A DNA stretch of 64,000 nt from NCBI RefSeq assembly GCF_018294505.1, contig NC_057810.1, positions 708,117,859 through 708,181,858 of the forward strand. Direction: 5' to 3'. The translations under genes were made by a program, and so were the position numbers. Shown in pieces: positions 23,166 through 34,679 of this stretch; within the stretch, counting starts at the first letter, position 1, and every line of letters starts with the position of its first letter. Source of the stretch: Triticum aestivum. Taxonomy: Eukaryota > Streptophyta > Magnoliopsida > Poales > Poaceae. The notes under the pieces were generated by a model. That model was not told where the DNA came from. It did no database searches and worked only from the letters and a program-made list of their open reading frames with translations.

Positions 23166-26100
23166 TCAGGATTGGCCGGAAGCGTCCGGGTCAGCCCTCT
23201 CCACATTTGCACTCTGCTCCTTTTCCTGGAAGGTTGATGATGACCAGTCAATGTTGTTTAAGGCTTCAAATTCTGCTTCATCATCAACAAGGCCTGCCGG
23301 GTCAACTTCAGGAGCAAAAGTATGCTTACGAATTGGAGGAATTAGACTGGTCATGTCGTATTCAGGTGTTGGAATCCTTCAATTTTGTTCATCATAACCC
23401 GCCTGGTACTTGGTATAATCTACTTCAGTGGCTATCAGAGTTGCCACGGGGCGTACCTCTTTAACACAGGCAAGGAAATCCGCATCCTCAAACGGTGTGC
23501 CATCTTCCTTGAGATTTGGGTAACCAATGGCAATATCCTCCGGGTCTAATTTAGGTAGCCAGGCCTTAGCCCGGCTTAGAGCATTTATTGCTCCGGCTCT
23601 TGCAGTTGACCGTCTCAATTAATTGATCCGTTGAGGGAGGACTGAAAACTTACTCAAGACCCGTGGTAGGAGGGTTGGAATCTCATTGGATAAGGCCACT
23701 GAAGTAAGGGTCCGTTGTGACCTGGTGTACAATTGTTCCACCAAGGTATACATGGCTTTCAGCTTCGTCAGCATGTTATGGTTTAAATCTATGCTTCTGG
23801 GGCCTGTACAAAGCATATTCAGGAAAGTTAAATTCTGGCACATACTTTATTGCACGGCTTGCGATATGAATGCAACAGCAAGGCGACTTACCGAAGATGG
23901 CAGCGACCATTTGTGAAATATGGCGCTTTAACCCGGACAATTCTCCAGTGACTTCTTCAAGAGCCGCTTCTGCTTTTTCAGCTCGACATATCAATGCGGT
24001 CTTCTCATCCGCCCAGGATTTCTTTTCAGTTTCAAAGTTTTTATTCAGTTTCTCCTGTTCGGAAACACTGAACTCGAACTTACTGTTGGCCTTCTCAAGT
24101 TCTGCCTCTTGGAATTCAAGGCGGCTCTTCAAATTGGTCACCTCCGATTCGAGTTGACTCGTGGTAGCCTGTGCAAGTATAAAGTCAGGTAAGTTGTCTA
24201 TACAGTATTCAAGTCCCAAGCATTTTGTCGGCAACATACTTGGCACTTGGGGGCTAATGTCTTGCAGAGTTTTTCTTTTTTACGACGGTTCATCATATGG
24301 TGATTCATATAAAGAAAGTCCCAAGCATTTTGTAAACAATAACACTTGGCACTTGGGGGCTAATGCATATCGGTGTTTAAAAGATTTATAAGACTCTTTA
24401 TAAAGAGCCGGCTCAACCATATTGGTTAAGCCACCCCTTGGGGACTACATGGTAAGCCAGAAGTTTATTCTTTTGTTATATTGTCAAATTTGTTTCTAAG
24501 TCTACAGCATAAGTATCTTAAGCAGCAGACTTGGGGGCTAATATACTGAAGGATAAGGAACAAGACAAAACAAGTTATACCTCGAATTTATGATGCATTT
24601 GCTTCACCATGTCAATCTCGAGGGTCCGGCTGTTGTGCACTTGGCTCATATAACCAGAGAAGATATCTCCAATACTCATATGAGCGTAATTGGTGACATC
24701 CATCTTGACTCGGCGCTGGTCCAGAAGTTCTTCCTTGGCGGAGCATTTGGCCAGTACAATTGGCCTCCCCGGGTCAGCATGGCCAGTTCCCGTAATTTCA
24801 ACATCTATATTGGAAGGATCAGCCATCCGGGTTGGGCTTGGAGGTTGAGGATTTTCTGACCCGGAAGAACCTTGGTCAGTAGGAGGTGACACATCTTGTG
24901 CTGGTTCAGGTGGCGGTTCATGAGTGCTTGACTCCGGCACGGTTGCTTCAAGAGTCGGCCCATCAGTAGCGACTCTCTCATCAACCAGTTTATTCTTTCT
25001 ACCCCTCCTGCTGGGTTTAACTTGAACACTGCATTCAAATCAAAAGATTAATACAGAAGTAAGAAGATTACAATAACTAAAAAAAAGTGAGTGGTTTATT
25101 ATACCCTAGTACAGTCTTGAAAGTCGGTAGATTGGATTGCAATGACTCGCCGGAGGGAGGGGAAGTATCCTGATAATCCGAGTCAGAGGAATTGAGTGGT
25201 TGACGAAAGAGACCCGCCAAGGGGTAAAACTTAGTTAAAATAGAGGTCACCTAGTTTCGGCGTTTCCTTGGAGTATTTGGTAAGCCGGAGGAGAGCTCCG
25301 CGTCCTTGCTGGTCCGGGTCTGCCTCCGGCTCTCATGAATTTCCCGCTTCAAAAGAAATTGAGGATCGTGATGAGCTAGGGGATGAGAAAATCTTATTTT
25401 CTGGGTCACTCTGCGGATTTGCTATCTTGGCAAAGGCTCAGAGTCGGAGGAAAGGATAGTTACCTTGTCAGCCTTGCTACGGCTTGTCCTAGTGTCCTCC
25501 TGCTGATGATCAGTGTCAATAAGATGATTAAAGAATAAGCCAAGGGAATCAAGGGCTACCTATGACTCGGAAGAGTCTGACAGCCGAAGCAAATCGGAAC
25601 CAGTAGCTTTCTTGCCCTTCCTTTGGGCAGCTTCTTTCCTGGCGGCTCTCTTTTCTTTCCTGGCTTTCTTAGCCGCTTCATGATCATATTTAACCTTCCA
25701 AAATTTATCACCCGCCTGCAAGGATTAAGTGTATTTTGAATATGGGTGAAGCATTAAGGAAATAAGGTAAACATTTTTTATATAGGGGTGTTTTTACCTT
25801 TGGAGCCGGGTTGTCTTTGCAGAACGGGGCGAGACCCACTCTGCCACAATCCGCCAGAGTCTCGTTGAGAAGAGATTTGGTCATGTCATCAACAACATGA
25901 GCAGGTAAGTCGACAGAGCTATGGTGCAGGGGGTCATTCTTGGCGCCAGTGTATTCGCACATTAAGACGGTGCGGCGGCTTAAAGGGATAACCCGCCAGG
26001 CAAGCCAGACTGGGACCAGGTCAATGCCCGTCAATCCGTTCCCCAATAGAGCTTTGATCTTGGTTATGGTAGGAGAGAGGGATCTGCGTTCTGCGGAAGT

Positions 26101-26702
26101 AATCTTGTCTGGCAAATGATGATTGGTCTCAAGACGGAGGGCACAAAAGCTGGGCAGAGGATTCTCGTTAGCCGGGGAGGTATCTTTGCAGTAGAACCAC
26201 GTCATGTTCCAATCTTTTGGATGGCTTGGCGGGTTGGCATAGGGGAAAAGTGCATCCCTGCGGCACTGAATTGAAATCCCACCAAGTTCCAAGCTCTAAC
26301 CACTGGCACACTCTATCTGGCGTTCAAATAGAACAACTCCATGAAAAGTAACAGATTTGGCTCTTCGCCAAGGTAAACTTCACTAAACACTTGGAAGTTG
26401 CAGATGTTAGACATGGAATTGGGTCCAATGTCTTGTGGGTGAAGGTCAAAAAACTTCAGCACATCTCTGAAAAATTTTGAACCGGGAGGAGTAAAGCCCG
26501 GTTCATATGATCGGTAAAAACAACCACCTCTCTGTCTTTGGGCTGAGGGATTTCTTCGTTCAGGTGAGGAGCACGGTAAGGCATGACTTCTTTCTTGGGC
26601 AGATACCCGGTTTTGACGAAGTCATCTAAAGTGCTGTCAGTGACAATGGATTTCACCCAATTGCAAGTGGTAGGTGCCTTGGGCGCCAATACGTTTGAAA
26701 GC
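23166..26702 (-). pseudogene. antisense accessory ORF of Gypsy-C (gypsy-type transposon domain)
   Basis: On the minus strand an exon starts at about 26702 after a TTTAG acceptor and encodes CNWVKSIVTDSTLDDFVKTG and VVVFTDHMNR. A second block (26292-25708) encodes MELGGISIQCRRDALFPYAN and SHPKDWNMTWFYCKDTSP. A serine/acidic linker follows (24940-24575), then a coiled coil rich in E/K (24246-23900). The C-terminal part (23618-23166) has INALSRAKAWLPKLDPEDI and FEALNNIDWSSSTFQ. The arrangement matches Gypsy-A's antisense ORF, though the sequences are far apart. Introns separate the blocks, and the C-terminal part is split by frame changes. A possible first exon begins with ATG at 27174-27172 (MASSDPKDP, then a GTAAAT donor). 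Function unknown. Confidence 0.75.
24211..24365 (+). repeat. pair of ~50-bp direct repeats in an intron of the antisense ORF
   Basis: AAGTCCCAAGCATTTTGT...CACTTGGGGGCTAATG occurs at 24211-24259 and again at 24315-24365, about 104 bases apart. CCCAAG/CTTGGG inside each unit can pair as a short hairpin. The GGGGGCTAAT motif recurs near 24532. Confidence 0.65.
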
Positions 26703-27449
26703 CTAAATGCAAGGTAAATAAGGCCGGTTCAAATTTAAGCCGGGCAGGAAAAATATTGCTGAAATGAACTATGGCGAATTATGAAGGGGCCTAATGGTAT
26801 AAGGATATTTCCATCCGGGTTATGTAAGCCGCCATAAGTGTGTTAAAGCCATCAATGTTATTTCAACTAGCAAGGGAAGTTCAGATTATCACTTTCTTAA
26901 ACCGGCAGTCAGAGCCGCCATGACTAGCAAGTCTAACAAGTTATGGATTTTTCCTAAGTGCAGGACAAAAAAGTTTCTCAGTTTGCGGTAATTATTTTGG
27001 ATCAAACCAAGCTTCAGAAAAGAAAAATTACTAGACCTAAAAACAGAGCACAGAGAAGTTCATGTGCTGTGATGAGGTTTTCTTACAAGCAAATGAGGAT
27101 TACTGCTGATCAAAATAGATGTGGAATACGAACCGCATCAGATTTACGGGGTCTTTTGGATCTGACGAAGCCATGACAAGGAAAAGCGCATAAGCTCGGA
27201 TGAACTATGCCTGTACGGAGGAACGCGCTAGCCCTAATACAGATCTATGGCGTGGAAAGGGGAAGAACTTACCGCGGCAGATCTGCGGAGGAAGAGCGCT
27301 ATTGTTCTCTAGTCAAGATCAGGTTGATGCAGCGGCCAAGCTCGACAAGGACGAAGGGCGCAGTGGCGACACGGCGGAGCTCCAGTGGAAGATGGGGGTG
27401 CGAGGAAGAAGATGCGAAACGGAGAATGAGAGGAGACCTAGTCGGGTCT

Positions 27450-27457
27450 ATTTATAA
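27450..27457 (-). promoter_or_regulatory. candidate TATA box for the antisense ORF of Gypsy-C
   Basis: TATTTATA on the plus strand reads TATAAATA on the minus strand. It lies about 275 bases before the possible start codon at 27174. The stretch 26703-27449 between them would hold the leader, a possible first exon and the first intron. Confidence 0.4.
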
Positions 27458-27595
27458 GGAAAAACCTATGAAGTGGGCGTGAAAAACGAGGAGGCCGAAA
27501 AATATGTGTCGGAATAATGGGCCACGGGTAGGCTAACCCGAGCCCCAGAACCTTTCGAAACATCGGGGCCGACTGCGCCCCTCAAGACCCCACAA

Positions 27596-28644
27596 TGAAG
27601 AGCCGCCTCCTAGGAGGCGGCGGCGACTGTCCCGCACAGCCGAGTCCCAGGGATGGCTTCGAGTTAAGCCGACTCTTGGCTGGCGACTTCGAGACGAGCC
27701 GACTCTTGGCTGGCGACTTCAAGATAAGACGACTATGGGAGTCGGCCCGCGACTCCAACCCTCTCCTGCCTTCGCCACGATGGCGGGGCGGGGTATGGTC
27801 ATTGCGTGGCCATCTCTACCCCGCCTACGAGGGGCTGGCATGGATACAGTGCGCCGTATCATTGGAGATCTCCATCGTGGCGCGGCACTGTTGCCATGCC
27901 GGCACTGACCTCAGCCTCAGTGGGCGGCGCACTGTGCCCACGAGGCCTACCTGTACAGCCCGGAGACGGCGGGACCGCCTGTCAGCGGGAGAACAGAAGA
28001 CGGCAAGAGCGCCTCGAAGCCGGACCCGTGGGAGTCAGCCCCCTGGAGTCGGCCGGCCCCTCCCACGGGCCCCGCACGCCATTAATCGGACAAGACGGGG
28101 AATGGCGACAGTGATCGTCTGCCAGACGGCGGCACTGTTGCCATGACCTCATGACCAAGCCAGCATCATCATGAGCACCGCTACAGTACCAGGCCTGTCT
28201 GCGGGGCCCGCCAGTCGGCGAGCCCCGGTAGTCGGCGGAGAAGACGACGGCCTGAGAGATAGACAGCTGGGACACACGCCCAGCCGGATTATCATTGTAT
28301 CCCTGGGGGGCAGGCCTATATAAGCCCCCTGGGGCACCCATGCAAGGGGGATAGCCTCTCTAGTATTAGACCGATCATATAGGAAGGAGGGAGCTAGCCT
28401 TGCCCTCTCCTACCTCCAGAACACAGCTCTAGGAGCAACCTTGTAGTCACTTCGCCATAGTGATCATGCGGAGACCCTGTAGAGCAGAAGTAGGGGTGTT
28501 ATCTCCTCGGAGAGCCCTGAAACTGGGTAAGATCCACCGGCGCGCATGTCTTCGCCTCATCCCGCTTCCGGGCACCGGCGACGTTCTACTCGCTCCCACC
28601 ATGATAAGCCATCCTTTGGCATATGTCGTACCCAACCCCCGACA
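27596..28644 (+). repeat. 5' LTR of Gypsy-D (about 1049 bp)
   Basis: The right end ...CCAACCCCCGACA is firm because a primer binding site follows. The left end at TGAAGAGCCGCC (27596) is inferred from the TG start and the change of base composition. The LTR starts with a perfect 20-base palindrome (27602-27621, arms GCCGCCTCCT/AGGAGGCGGC). It also contains a 30-bp tandem repeat (27667-27726) with the unit CCGACTCTTGGCTGGCGACTTC. A TATA box is at 28317. Confidence 0.7.
28317..28324 (+). promoter_or_regulatory. TATA box of the Gypsy-D LTR
   Basis: TATATAAG stands between GGGGCAGGCC and CCCCCTGGGG, about 330 bases before the LTR end, a usual place for the U3/R border. Confidence 0.6.
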
Positions 28645-28664
28645 TTTGGCGCCCACCATGGGGT
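28645..28664 (+). other. primer binding site of Gypsy-D
   Basis: TTTGGCGCCCACCATGGGGT follows the LTR at once. TGGCGCCCACCGTGGGGC is the common primer binding site of this class of plant Gypsy elements. Confidence 0.8.
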
Positions 28665-28705
28665 GAGGTGCACCGTCGTCCGGAGACCTGCTCTAGACGG
28701 GAACC

Positions 28706-30056
28706 ATGTTCCTCCCTGGCGAGCACAGCCAGCCCGGCACGCCAGACGGAGTCTACGCCAACACGTTGCACGGCGTTGAGATCGCCTGCGCAGGCAGCTG
28801 CCTTGCTGAACTTATCGGTGAGGTTCGCCTCTCCGACGAACCTGCATCCGACGCAGGCACGGGTGGCCCCGAGAGCCTCCTCGCGGGCCTCCTCGACCAA
28901 CTCCACGTCGCCAACGAGCCTGCTGTAGACCTGGAGTCCATAGGCTCCACCGACCCGATGCTGGTCGACTCCGACACCGCGTCGCTCGACGCGTTCCCCA
29001 CCAATGTGGTGGTCTACGACGAGCTGCACCCTTGCGCAGGGAGCGGCGGAAGCACCGTCACGGAGGTTCTCGTCCTTGACCATGGAGAGCGCTCCGGCGA
29101 AGGCATTCACGACCCGCTCGACGCGGCTCTGCGAGACCTGTCCGCACCAATTCCGGGAGACGCTGACACCGAGATGCTGGAGGCGCGCCGCCTTCAGCTC
29201 ATCGAGGGCGCGAAGAAGCTGGAAAGCATGAGATGCTTGTTAGAAGCCTACCAACGTGAGATGGATCGCGCCGTGGGCGGCTTGCCGGCTCCGACTGGAC
29301 CTAGCCGCCTAGGCGCGGTCCGGCAACGCGGCGTGGCAATCGCCAATCTGTTCGGAGCCGATCGCCCTGTGTATGCCACGCCTGCGGAGAACATCCGCGC
29401 CGCCCAGGCGGCGGCGGACGAGCTCGACAACTTCGAGGGCGAAGAGCGCCGCCTGATGACGGAGCGAGTTCAGCAGCTCCTCGACGCGGCTGCCGCGTAG
29501 AACGAAGCCGGCTGCCGCACAGAGGCGCCACGGCGACAAAACGACGACCCGCTACCCCGCCGAGATCAAGGCGCGACGTCCCGGACGCTGACTGGCGGAG
29601 TCCGCGGAAAGAAAGACAAGGAGCCGGCTGTCAGACACAGTCGGACTCGCATCACCATCGAGCGCGACCAAGACGGCCGCCCCAAAGCGGTGGAATGGCG
29701 GGACGACTATCTGCCTCCCCCTCCTCGCAGAGAAAGGTGAGTCTCCTCACCACCCATAGAGCATCCGACTCTCGGCGACCGCCTTGGCCGCCGAGAGGGA
29801 GTCGGAGAGAATGACGCCCGCCACCGGATCGACCGACTCCACCGATCCCTGGCGTTGGAAGAAGAAGACGAGTTGGGTCCTCCCTGTTTCGGACCCCGCA
29901 TCCGAGATGAGCCTTTTCCCAAAGGGTTCACGTTCCCCCGAGACACGCCCAAGTACACCGGCACCGTCAAGCCGGAGGACTGGCTGATTGATTACTCCAC
30001 AGCTGTCAATATAGCGAACGGGCAACAAGCGTGTTGCCCTAAGATATGTTCTGCTC
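28706..30056 (+). pseudogene. gag: Gypsy-D gag, N-terminal part
   Basis: The ATG at 28706 opens 264 codons with an acidic N-terminal region. A helical stretch (RRLQLIEGAKKLESMRCLLE, about 29190-29250) and a repeat of RAAQAAADEL type follow. TAG at 29498-29500 stops it (AAA* before NEAGCR). The same frame then stays open to TGA at about 29738. The frame 29855-30124 (MEEEDELGPPCFGPRIRDE, DTPKYTGTVKPEDWLIDY) carries the start of the gag domain. It is joined to the next ORF by a frameshift near 30020-30030. The residue order agrees with Gypsy-C gag. Confidence 0.8.
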
Positions 30057-31679
30057 ATGCTCCAGGGCACGACCCGGACATGGTTGAACAGCTTGAAGCC
30101 CCACAGCATCAACAGCTGGGTTGACTTCACCGAGGCCTTCGTCCGCAACTTCACGAGCACGTGCAAGCGACCTCCCAATCCTCGCCAACTCTCCTTGTGC
30201 GTGCAAGGCCCCGACGAGTCCACTCGCGACTACCTCACGCGCTGGGCCGAGCTTCGGAACTCTTGCGAGGGCGTGCACGAGGTGCAGGCTATCGAGTACT
30301 TTACTGCCAGGTGCAGAGAAGGCACCCTCCTCAAGCACAAGCTCCTCTGCGACGAGCCAGAAACCCTCGACGAGCTGGTGGTCACAGCAGACAAGTACGC
30401 CACGGCTGACTCCTCCATGAAGGCGGAGATTCAAGTTAGTGCGACTGGCAAAGTAGCCCCTCAGGCTCCAAGAACTTCGGCTGGGGACACCAGTCGGCAG
30501 CAGCAGCAAAGCAATCACAAGCGCAAGGCCCCACAGCCGGTTTCCAACAGTCGGCAAGTGGCGACAGTCGAAGACCAACAATCGGAGGGGCAGCCTCTGA
30601 CCAAGCGACAGAAAGGCGGCAGGTCCAACTGGTTGCCGGCCTTCTCCTACGAGCAGACTCTAGATGGCCCCTGCAAGTTCCACAGCGGCGTGAAGCCGTC
30701 AAATCACACTACCCGGAAATGCCACTGGCTCACCAGAATCGCCAAGGGAGATGGCCTACTCCCTCCCCCGCCTGCTGGGCCGCCACCTCCATCGCCGCCC
30801 CAGCAGCCGGCTGTTAGGCCAGTCGGCGCGATACAAGACAGGTACCCAGATGAGCACGGAGCCTATGTGGTGTTCACCAGTGTGGCTGACAATCGACGCA
30901 GTAGGCGGCTGCAGCAGCAAGAGGTGAACGCAGTTGCATCAAGCACTCCAGAGTTCATGCACTGGTCCGAAAAGCCTATCAGTTGGAGCAGAGCTGATCA
31001 CCTAGAGGTGATGCCGAGTTCGGGGTCCTACGCCCTGGTCTTAGGCGCCACACTCGCCACAGATAGGCGGGCCGCTCGTTTCTCGCGAATGCTGATAGAC
31101 ACAGGCAACAGTATCAACATCTTGTACAAGGATACCATGGAGAAGTTAGGAATCAAGCAAAGACAGCTTCAGAGCAGCCGGACTGTGTTCCACGGCATTG
31201 TTCCCGACCTTTCCTGCTCGCCAATCGGCAAGATCCTGATAGACGTCCTCTTTGGGGACAAAGATCATTTCCGCCGAGAGCCAGTTTGGTTTGAAGTGGT
31301 GGACGTCAAAAGCCCGTACCATGCGTTGCTTGGCCGACCTGCTTTAGCCAAGTTCATGGCGGTCCCCCACTACGCCTACCTCAAGATGAAGATGCCAAGT
31401 TCCAAGGGGATTCTAACCGTAGTCGGCGACTACAGAAAGTCGTCCGCCTGCGCGGCCGAAAGCGGTCGGCTGGCCGAGTCCTTGGTGATCGCAGCCGAGA
31501 AGCGGCTCCTTGATCGGGTTGTGGCGATGGCCGGCAAGCAGCCCGAGATGTCGCCCGACCCCAAGGACTCGGAAGCAGAAGGATCGTTCAAGCCGGCCAG
31601 AGAGACAAAGAAGATACCCTTGGACCCGGAGCACCCGGAGAGGTACGCTGTCATGGGTAAAAACCTTGACAGCAAATAG
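30057..31679 (+). pseudogene. Gypsy-D gag C-terminal half and aspartic protease
   Basis: This open frame of 540 codons starts inside gag at GTTRTWLNSLKPHSINSWVD, so the ATG at 30057 is only an internal methionine. It continues with the gag domain (FTEAFVRNFTSTCKRPPNP), a glutamine/lysine-rich linker and a zinc-binding-like CKFHSGVKPSNHTTRKCHWL (30670-30730). A proline-rich hinge and the protease follow, with the catalytic D-T-G at 31098-31106 (MLIDTGNSINILYKDTM) and HALLGRPALAKFMA. The frame ends in TAG at 31677-31679 between DSK and EGELVDFLREN, the same place as in Gypsy-C. This is the longest intact reading frame of the window. Confidence 0.85.
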
Positions 31680-32767
31680 GAAGGCGAGCTCGTCGATTTC
31701 CTCCGTGAGAATCGAGACATCTTCGCATGGTCCCCTAAAGACATGCCAGGTGTACCGACGGAATTCACCGAGTACAAGTTACATGTCCGGTCTGATGTGA
31801 AGCCCGTTAGGCAGCCCTTGCACCGCCTGTCAGAAGAGAAGAGAAGAGTTGTTGGAGAAGAGATAGCCCGGCTCCTGGCAGCCGGCTTCATTATGGAAGT
31901 GTTTTTCCCAGAGTGGCTGGCCAACCCAATCCTAGTGCTAAAGAAGAACAAGCAGTGGCGGATGTGTATCGACTACACAAGCCTCAACAAAGCCTGCCCC
32001 AAGGATCCATTCGCTCTGCCAAGAATTGATCAGGTGATAGACTCCGCAGCCGGATGCGAGCTGTTGAGTTTCTTAGATGCATATTCCGGATATCACCAGA
32101 TCAAGCTGAACCCGGCTGATAGATTGAAGACCGCCTTCATCACGCCATTTGGTGCCTTCTGCTACCTGACCATGACGTTCGGCTTGAGGAATGCCAGCGC
32201 CACCTTTCAGCGTTGCATGCAGAAGTGCCTCCTCAAGCAACTCGGCAGAAATGCCCACGTCTACGTGGATGATGTGGTGGTGAAGAAGGAAAAGCGTGGA
32301 ACATTGTTGGAAGACCTCAAGGAAACCTTTGAGAATTTGCGCCGATTCCAGATCAAGCTCAACCCCGAGAAGTGCGTCTTCGGAGTACCAGCCGGCCAAC
32401 TCCTTGGCTTCCTGGTCTCTGAACGCGGCATAGAGTGCAACCCCGTTAAGATCAAGGCCATCGAGAGGATGGAAGCACCCAGACGACTGCTAGATGTACA
32501 AAAGTTCACCGGCTGTTTGGCATCCATCAGCCGATTCATCAGTCGGCTGGGCGAGAAGGCTCTCCCCTTATATCACTTCATGAAGATTACGACCTTTTTT
32601 GAGTGGACTCCCAAGGCGGACGAAGCTTTTCTCCAACTGAAGAAAATGTTGACTATGCCCCCTGTGCTGGCGGCTCCGACTCCCAAGGAGCCCATGCTCC
32701 TGTACATTGCCGCCACCAGCCGGGTAGTCAACACAGTCATTGTAGTCGAACGCAAGGAGGAAGGCAA
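31680..32767 (+). pseudogene. pol: Gypsy-D reverse transcriptase, cut by Copia-E
   Basis: The frame is open with no break from 31680 to the insertion point. RT motifs are KDPFALPRIDQVIDSAAG, FLDAYSGYHQIKLNPAD, ITPFGAFCYLTMTFGLRNA and YVDD (32262-32273), then the thumb/connection with EWTPKADEAFLQLKKML and PMLLYIAATSR. After ERKEEG the reading frame runs for 62 codons into the Copia-E LTR and stops at 32952-32954. The gene resumes at 41345 on the other side of Copia-E. The RT active site is intact, so this copy may have been coding-competent in RT until Copia-E arrived. Confidence 0.87.
32763..32767 (+). repeat. target-site duplication GGCAA of Copia-E (partner at 41345-41349)
   Basis: GGCAA stands directly before the LTR (32768) and directly after the other LTR (41344). 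Removing one copy together with Copia-E joins the RT/RNase H reading frame of Gypsy-D without a shift. Confidence 0.95.
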
Positions 32768-34509
32768 TGTTGGGGAACGTAGCAGAAATTCAAAATTTTC
32801 CTACGAATCACCAAGATCTATCTATGGAGAAACTAGCAACGAGAGAGAGGGGAGTGCATCTACATACCCTTGTAGATCGCTAAGCGGAAGCGTTCAAGAG
32901 AACGGGGTTGAAAGGAGTCGTACTCGTCGTGGTCCAAATCACCGGAGATCCTAGTGCCGAACGGACGGCACCTCCGCGTTCAACACACGTACAGCCCGGT
33001 GACGTCTCCCATGCCTTGATCCAGCAAGGAGAGAGGGAGAGGTTGAGGAAGACTCCATCCAGCAGCAGCACAACGGCGTGGTGGTGGTGGAGGAGCGTGG
33101 CAATCCTGCAGGGCTTTGCCAAGCACCTGCGGGAGAGGAGGAGGTGTCACGGGAGGGAGGGAGGCGTCAGGGACTCAGGTGCGGCTGCCCTCCCACCCCT
33201 CCACTATATATAGGGGCAAGGGAGAGGGGGGGCGCAGCCTTGGCCCTTCCTCCAAGGAAGGGTGCGGCCAGGGAGGAGTCCATCCTCCCTAAGGCACCTA
33301 GGAGGTGCCTTCCCCCTTTAGGACTCTCCCTTTCCCTTATCTCTTGGCACATGGGCCTCTTGGGGGGGCGCACCAGCCCACCTGGGGCTGGTCCCCTCCC
33401 ACACTTGGCCCATGCAGCCCTTCGAGGATGGTGGCCCCACTTGGTGGACCACCGGGACCCTCCCGGTGGTCCCGGTACATTACCGATAAAACCCGAAACT
33501 TTTCCGGTGACCAAAACAGGACTTCCCATATATAATTCTTTATCTTCAAACCATTCCGGAACTCCTCGTGATGTCCGGGATCTCATCCGGGACTCCAAAC
33601 AACATTCGGTAACCACATACAAACTTCCTTTATAACCCTAGCGTCATCGAGCCTTAAGTGTGTAGACCCTACGGGTTCGGGAACCATGTAGACATGACCG
33701 AGACGTTCTCCGGTCAATAACCAACAGCAGGATCTGGATACCCATGTTGGCTCCCACATGTTCCACGATGATCTCATCGGATGAACCACGATGTCAAGGA
33801 CTCAATCGATCCCGTATACAATTCCCTTTTTCTAGCGGTATTGTACTTGCCCGAGATTCGATCGTTGGTATCCCGATACCTTGTTCAATCTCGTTACCAG
33901 CAAGTCTCTTTACTCGTTCTGTAACACATCATCCCGTGATCAACCCCTTGGTCACATTGTGCACATTATGATGATGTCCTACCGAGTGGGCCCAGAGATA
34001 CCTCTCCGTTTACACGGAGTGACAAATCCCAGTCTCGATTCGTGCCAACCCAACATACATTTTCGGAGATACCTGTAGTGCACCTTTATAGCCACCCAGT
34101 TACGTTGTGACGTTTGGTACACCCAAAGCATTCCTACGGTCTCCGGAAGTTGCACAATCTCATGGTCTAAAGAAATGATACTTGACATTAGAAAAGCTTT
34201 AGCATACGAACTACACGATCTTTGTGCTAGGCTTAGGATTGGGTCTTGTCCATCACATCATTCTCCTAATGATGTGATCCTGTTATCAATGACATCCAAT
34301 GTCCATGGTCAGGAAACCATAACCATCTATTGATCAACGAGCTAGTCAACTAGAGGCTTACTAGGGATATGGTGTTGTCTATGTACCCACACATGTTTCT
34401 GAGTTTCCTATCAATACAATTATAGCATGGATAATAAACGATTATCATGAACAAGGAAATATAATAATAATAACTAATTTATTGTTGCCTCTAGGGCATA
34501 TTTCCAACA
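32768..34509 (-). repeat. 3' LTR of Copia-E (left, 1742 bp)
   Basis: On the plus strand it reads TGTTGGGGAACGTAGCAG...GGGCATATTTCCAACA. The minus-strand TATA box (TATATATA) is at about 33204-33212. The polypurine tract lies next to it at 34510-34520 (GTCTCCCACTT on the plus strand). Confidence 0.93.
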
Positions 34510-34679
34510 GTCTCCCACTTGCACTAGGGTCAATAATCTAGTTCACATCGCCATGTGATTAACACTGATAGGTCACATTGCCATGTGACCAACATCCAAA
34601 GAGTTTACTAGTGTCACTAAACTAGTTCACATCACCATGTGATTAAGACTCAATGAGTTCTAGGGTTTGATCATGTTTT

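Larger units (their letters stand above)
16523..27595 (+). mobile_element. Gypsy-C: Ty3/Gypsy element from mid-gag to the 3' antisense region
   Basis: The element starts abruptly inside gag next to Copia-B. It continues through protease, RT, RNase H and integrase (stop at 22067-22069), a noncoding stretch with a 193-bp tandem repeat, and an antisense ORF (minus strand, about 23166-27174). It stops at the 5' LTR of Gypsy-D at 27596. The 5' LTR is left of the window; no 3' LTR is recognised, so it was either cut by Gypsy-D or its remnant (about 27458-27595) is too short to identify. The last ~140 bases before 27596 hold nothing else that I can name. Confidence 0.85.

Noticed and set aside
27595..28146. 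183-codon ORF in the Gypsy-D LTR
   Set aside because: It starts at the LTR boundary, covers tandem repeats and has no resemblance to any protein family.
27596..28644. This LTR as the 3' LTR of Gypsy-C
   Set aside because: A primer binding site and a gag frame follow it immediately, so it is the 5' LTR of a new element.
31743..32954. 403-codon ORF as one protein
   Set aside because: The last 62 codons are Copia-E LTR sequence; the ORF is a chance fusion across the insertion point.
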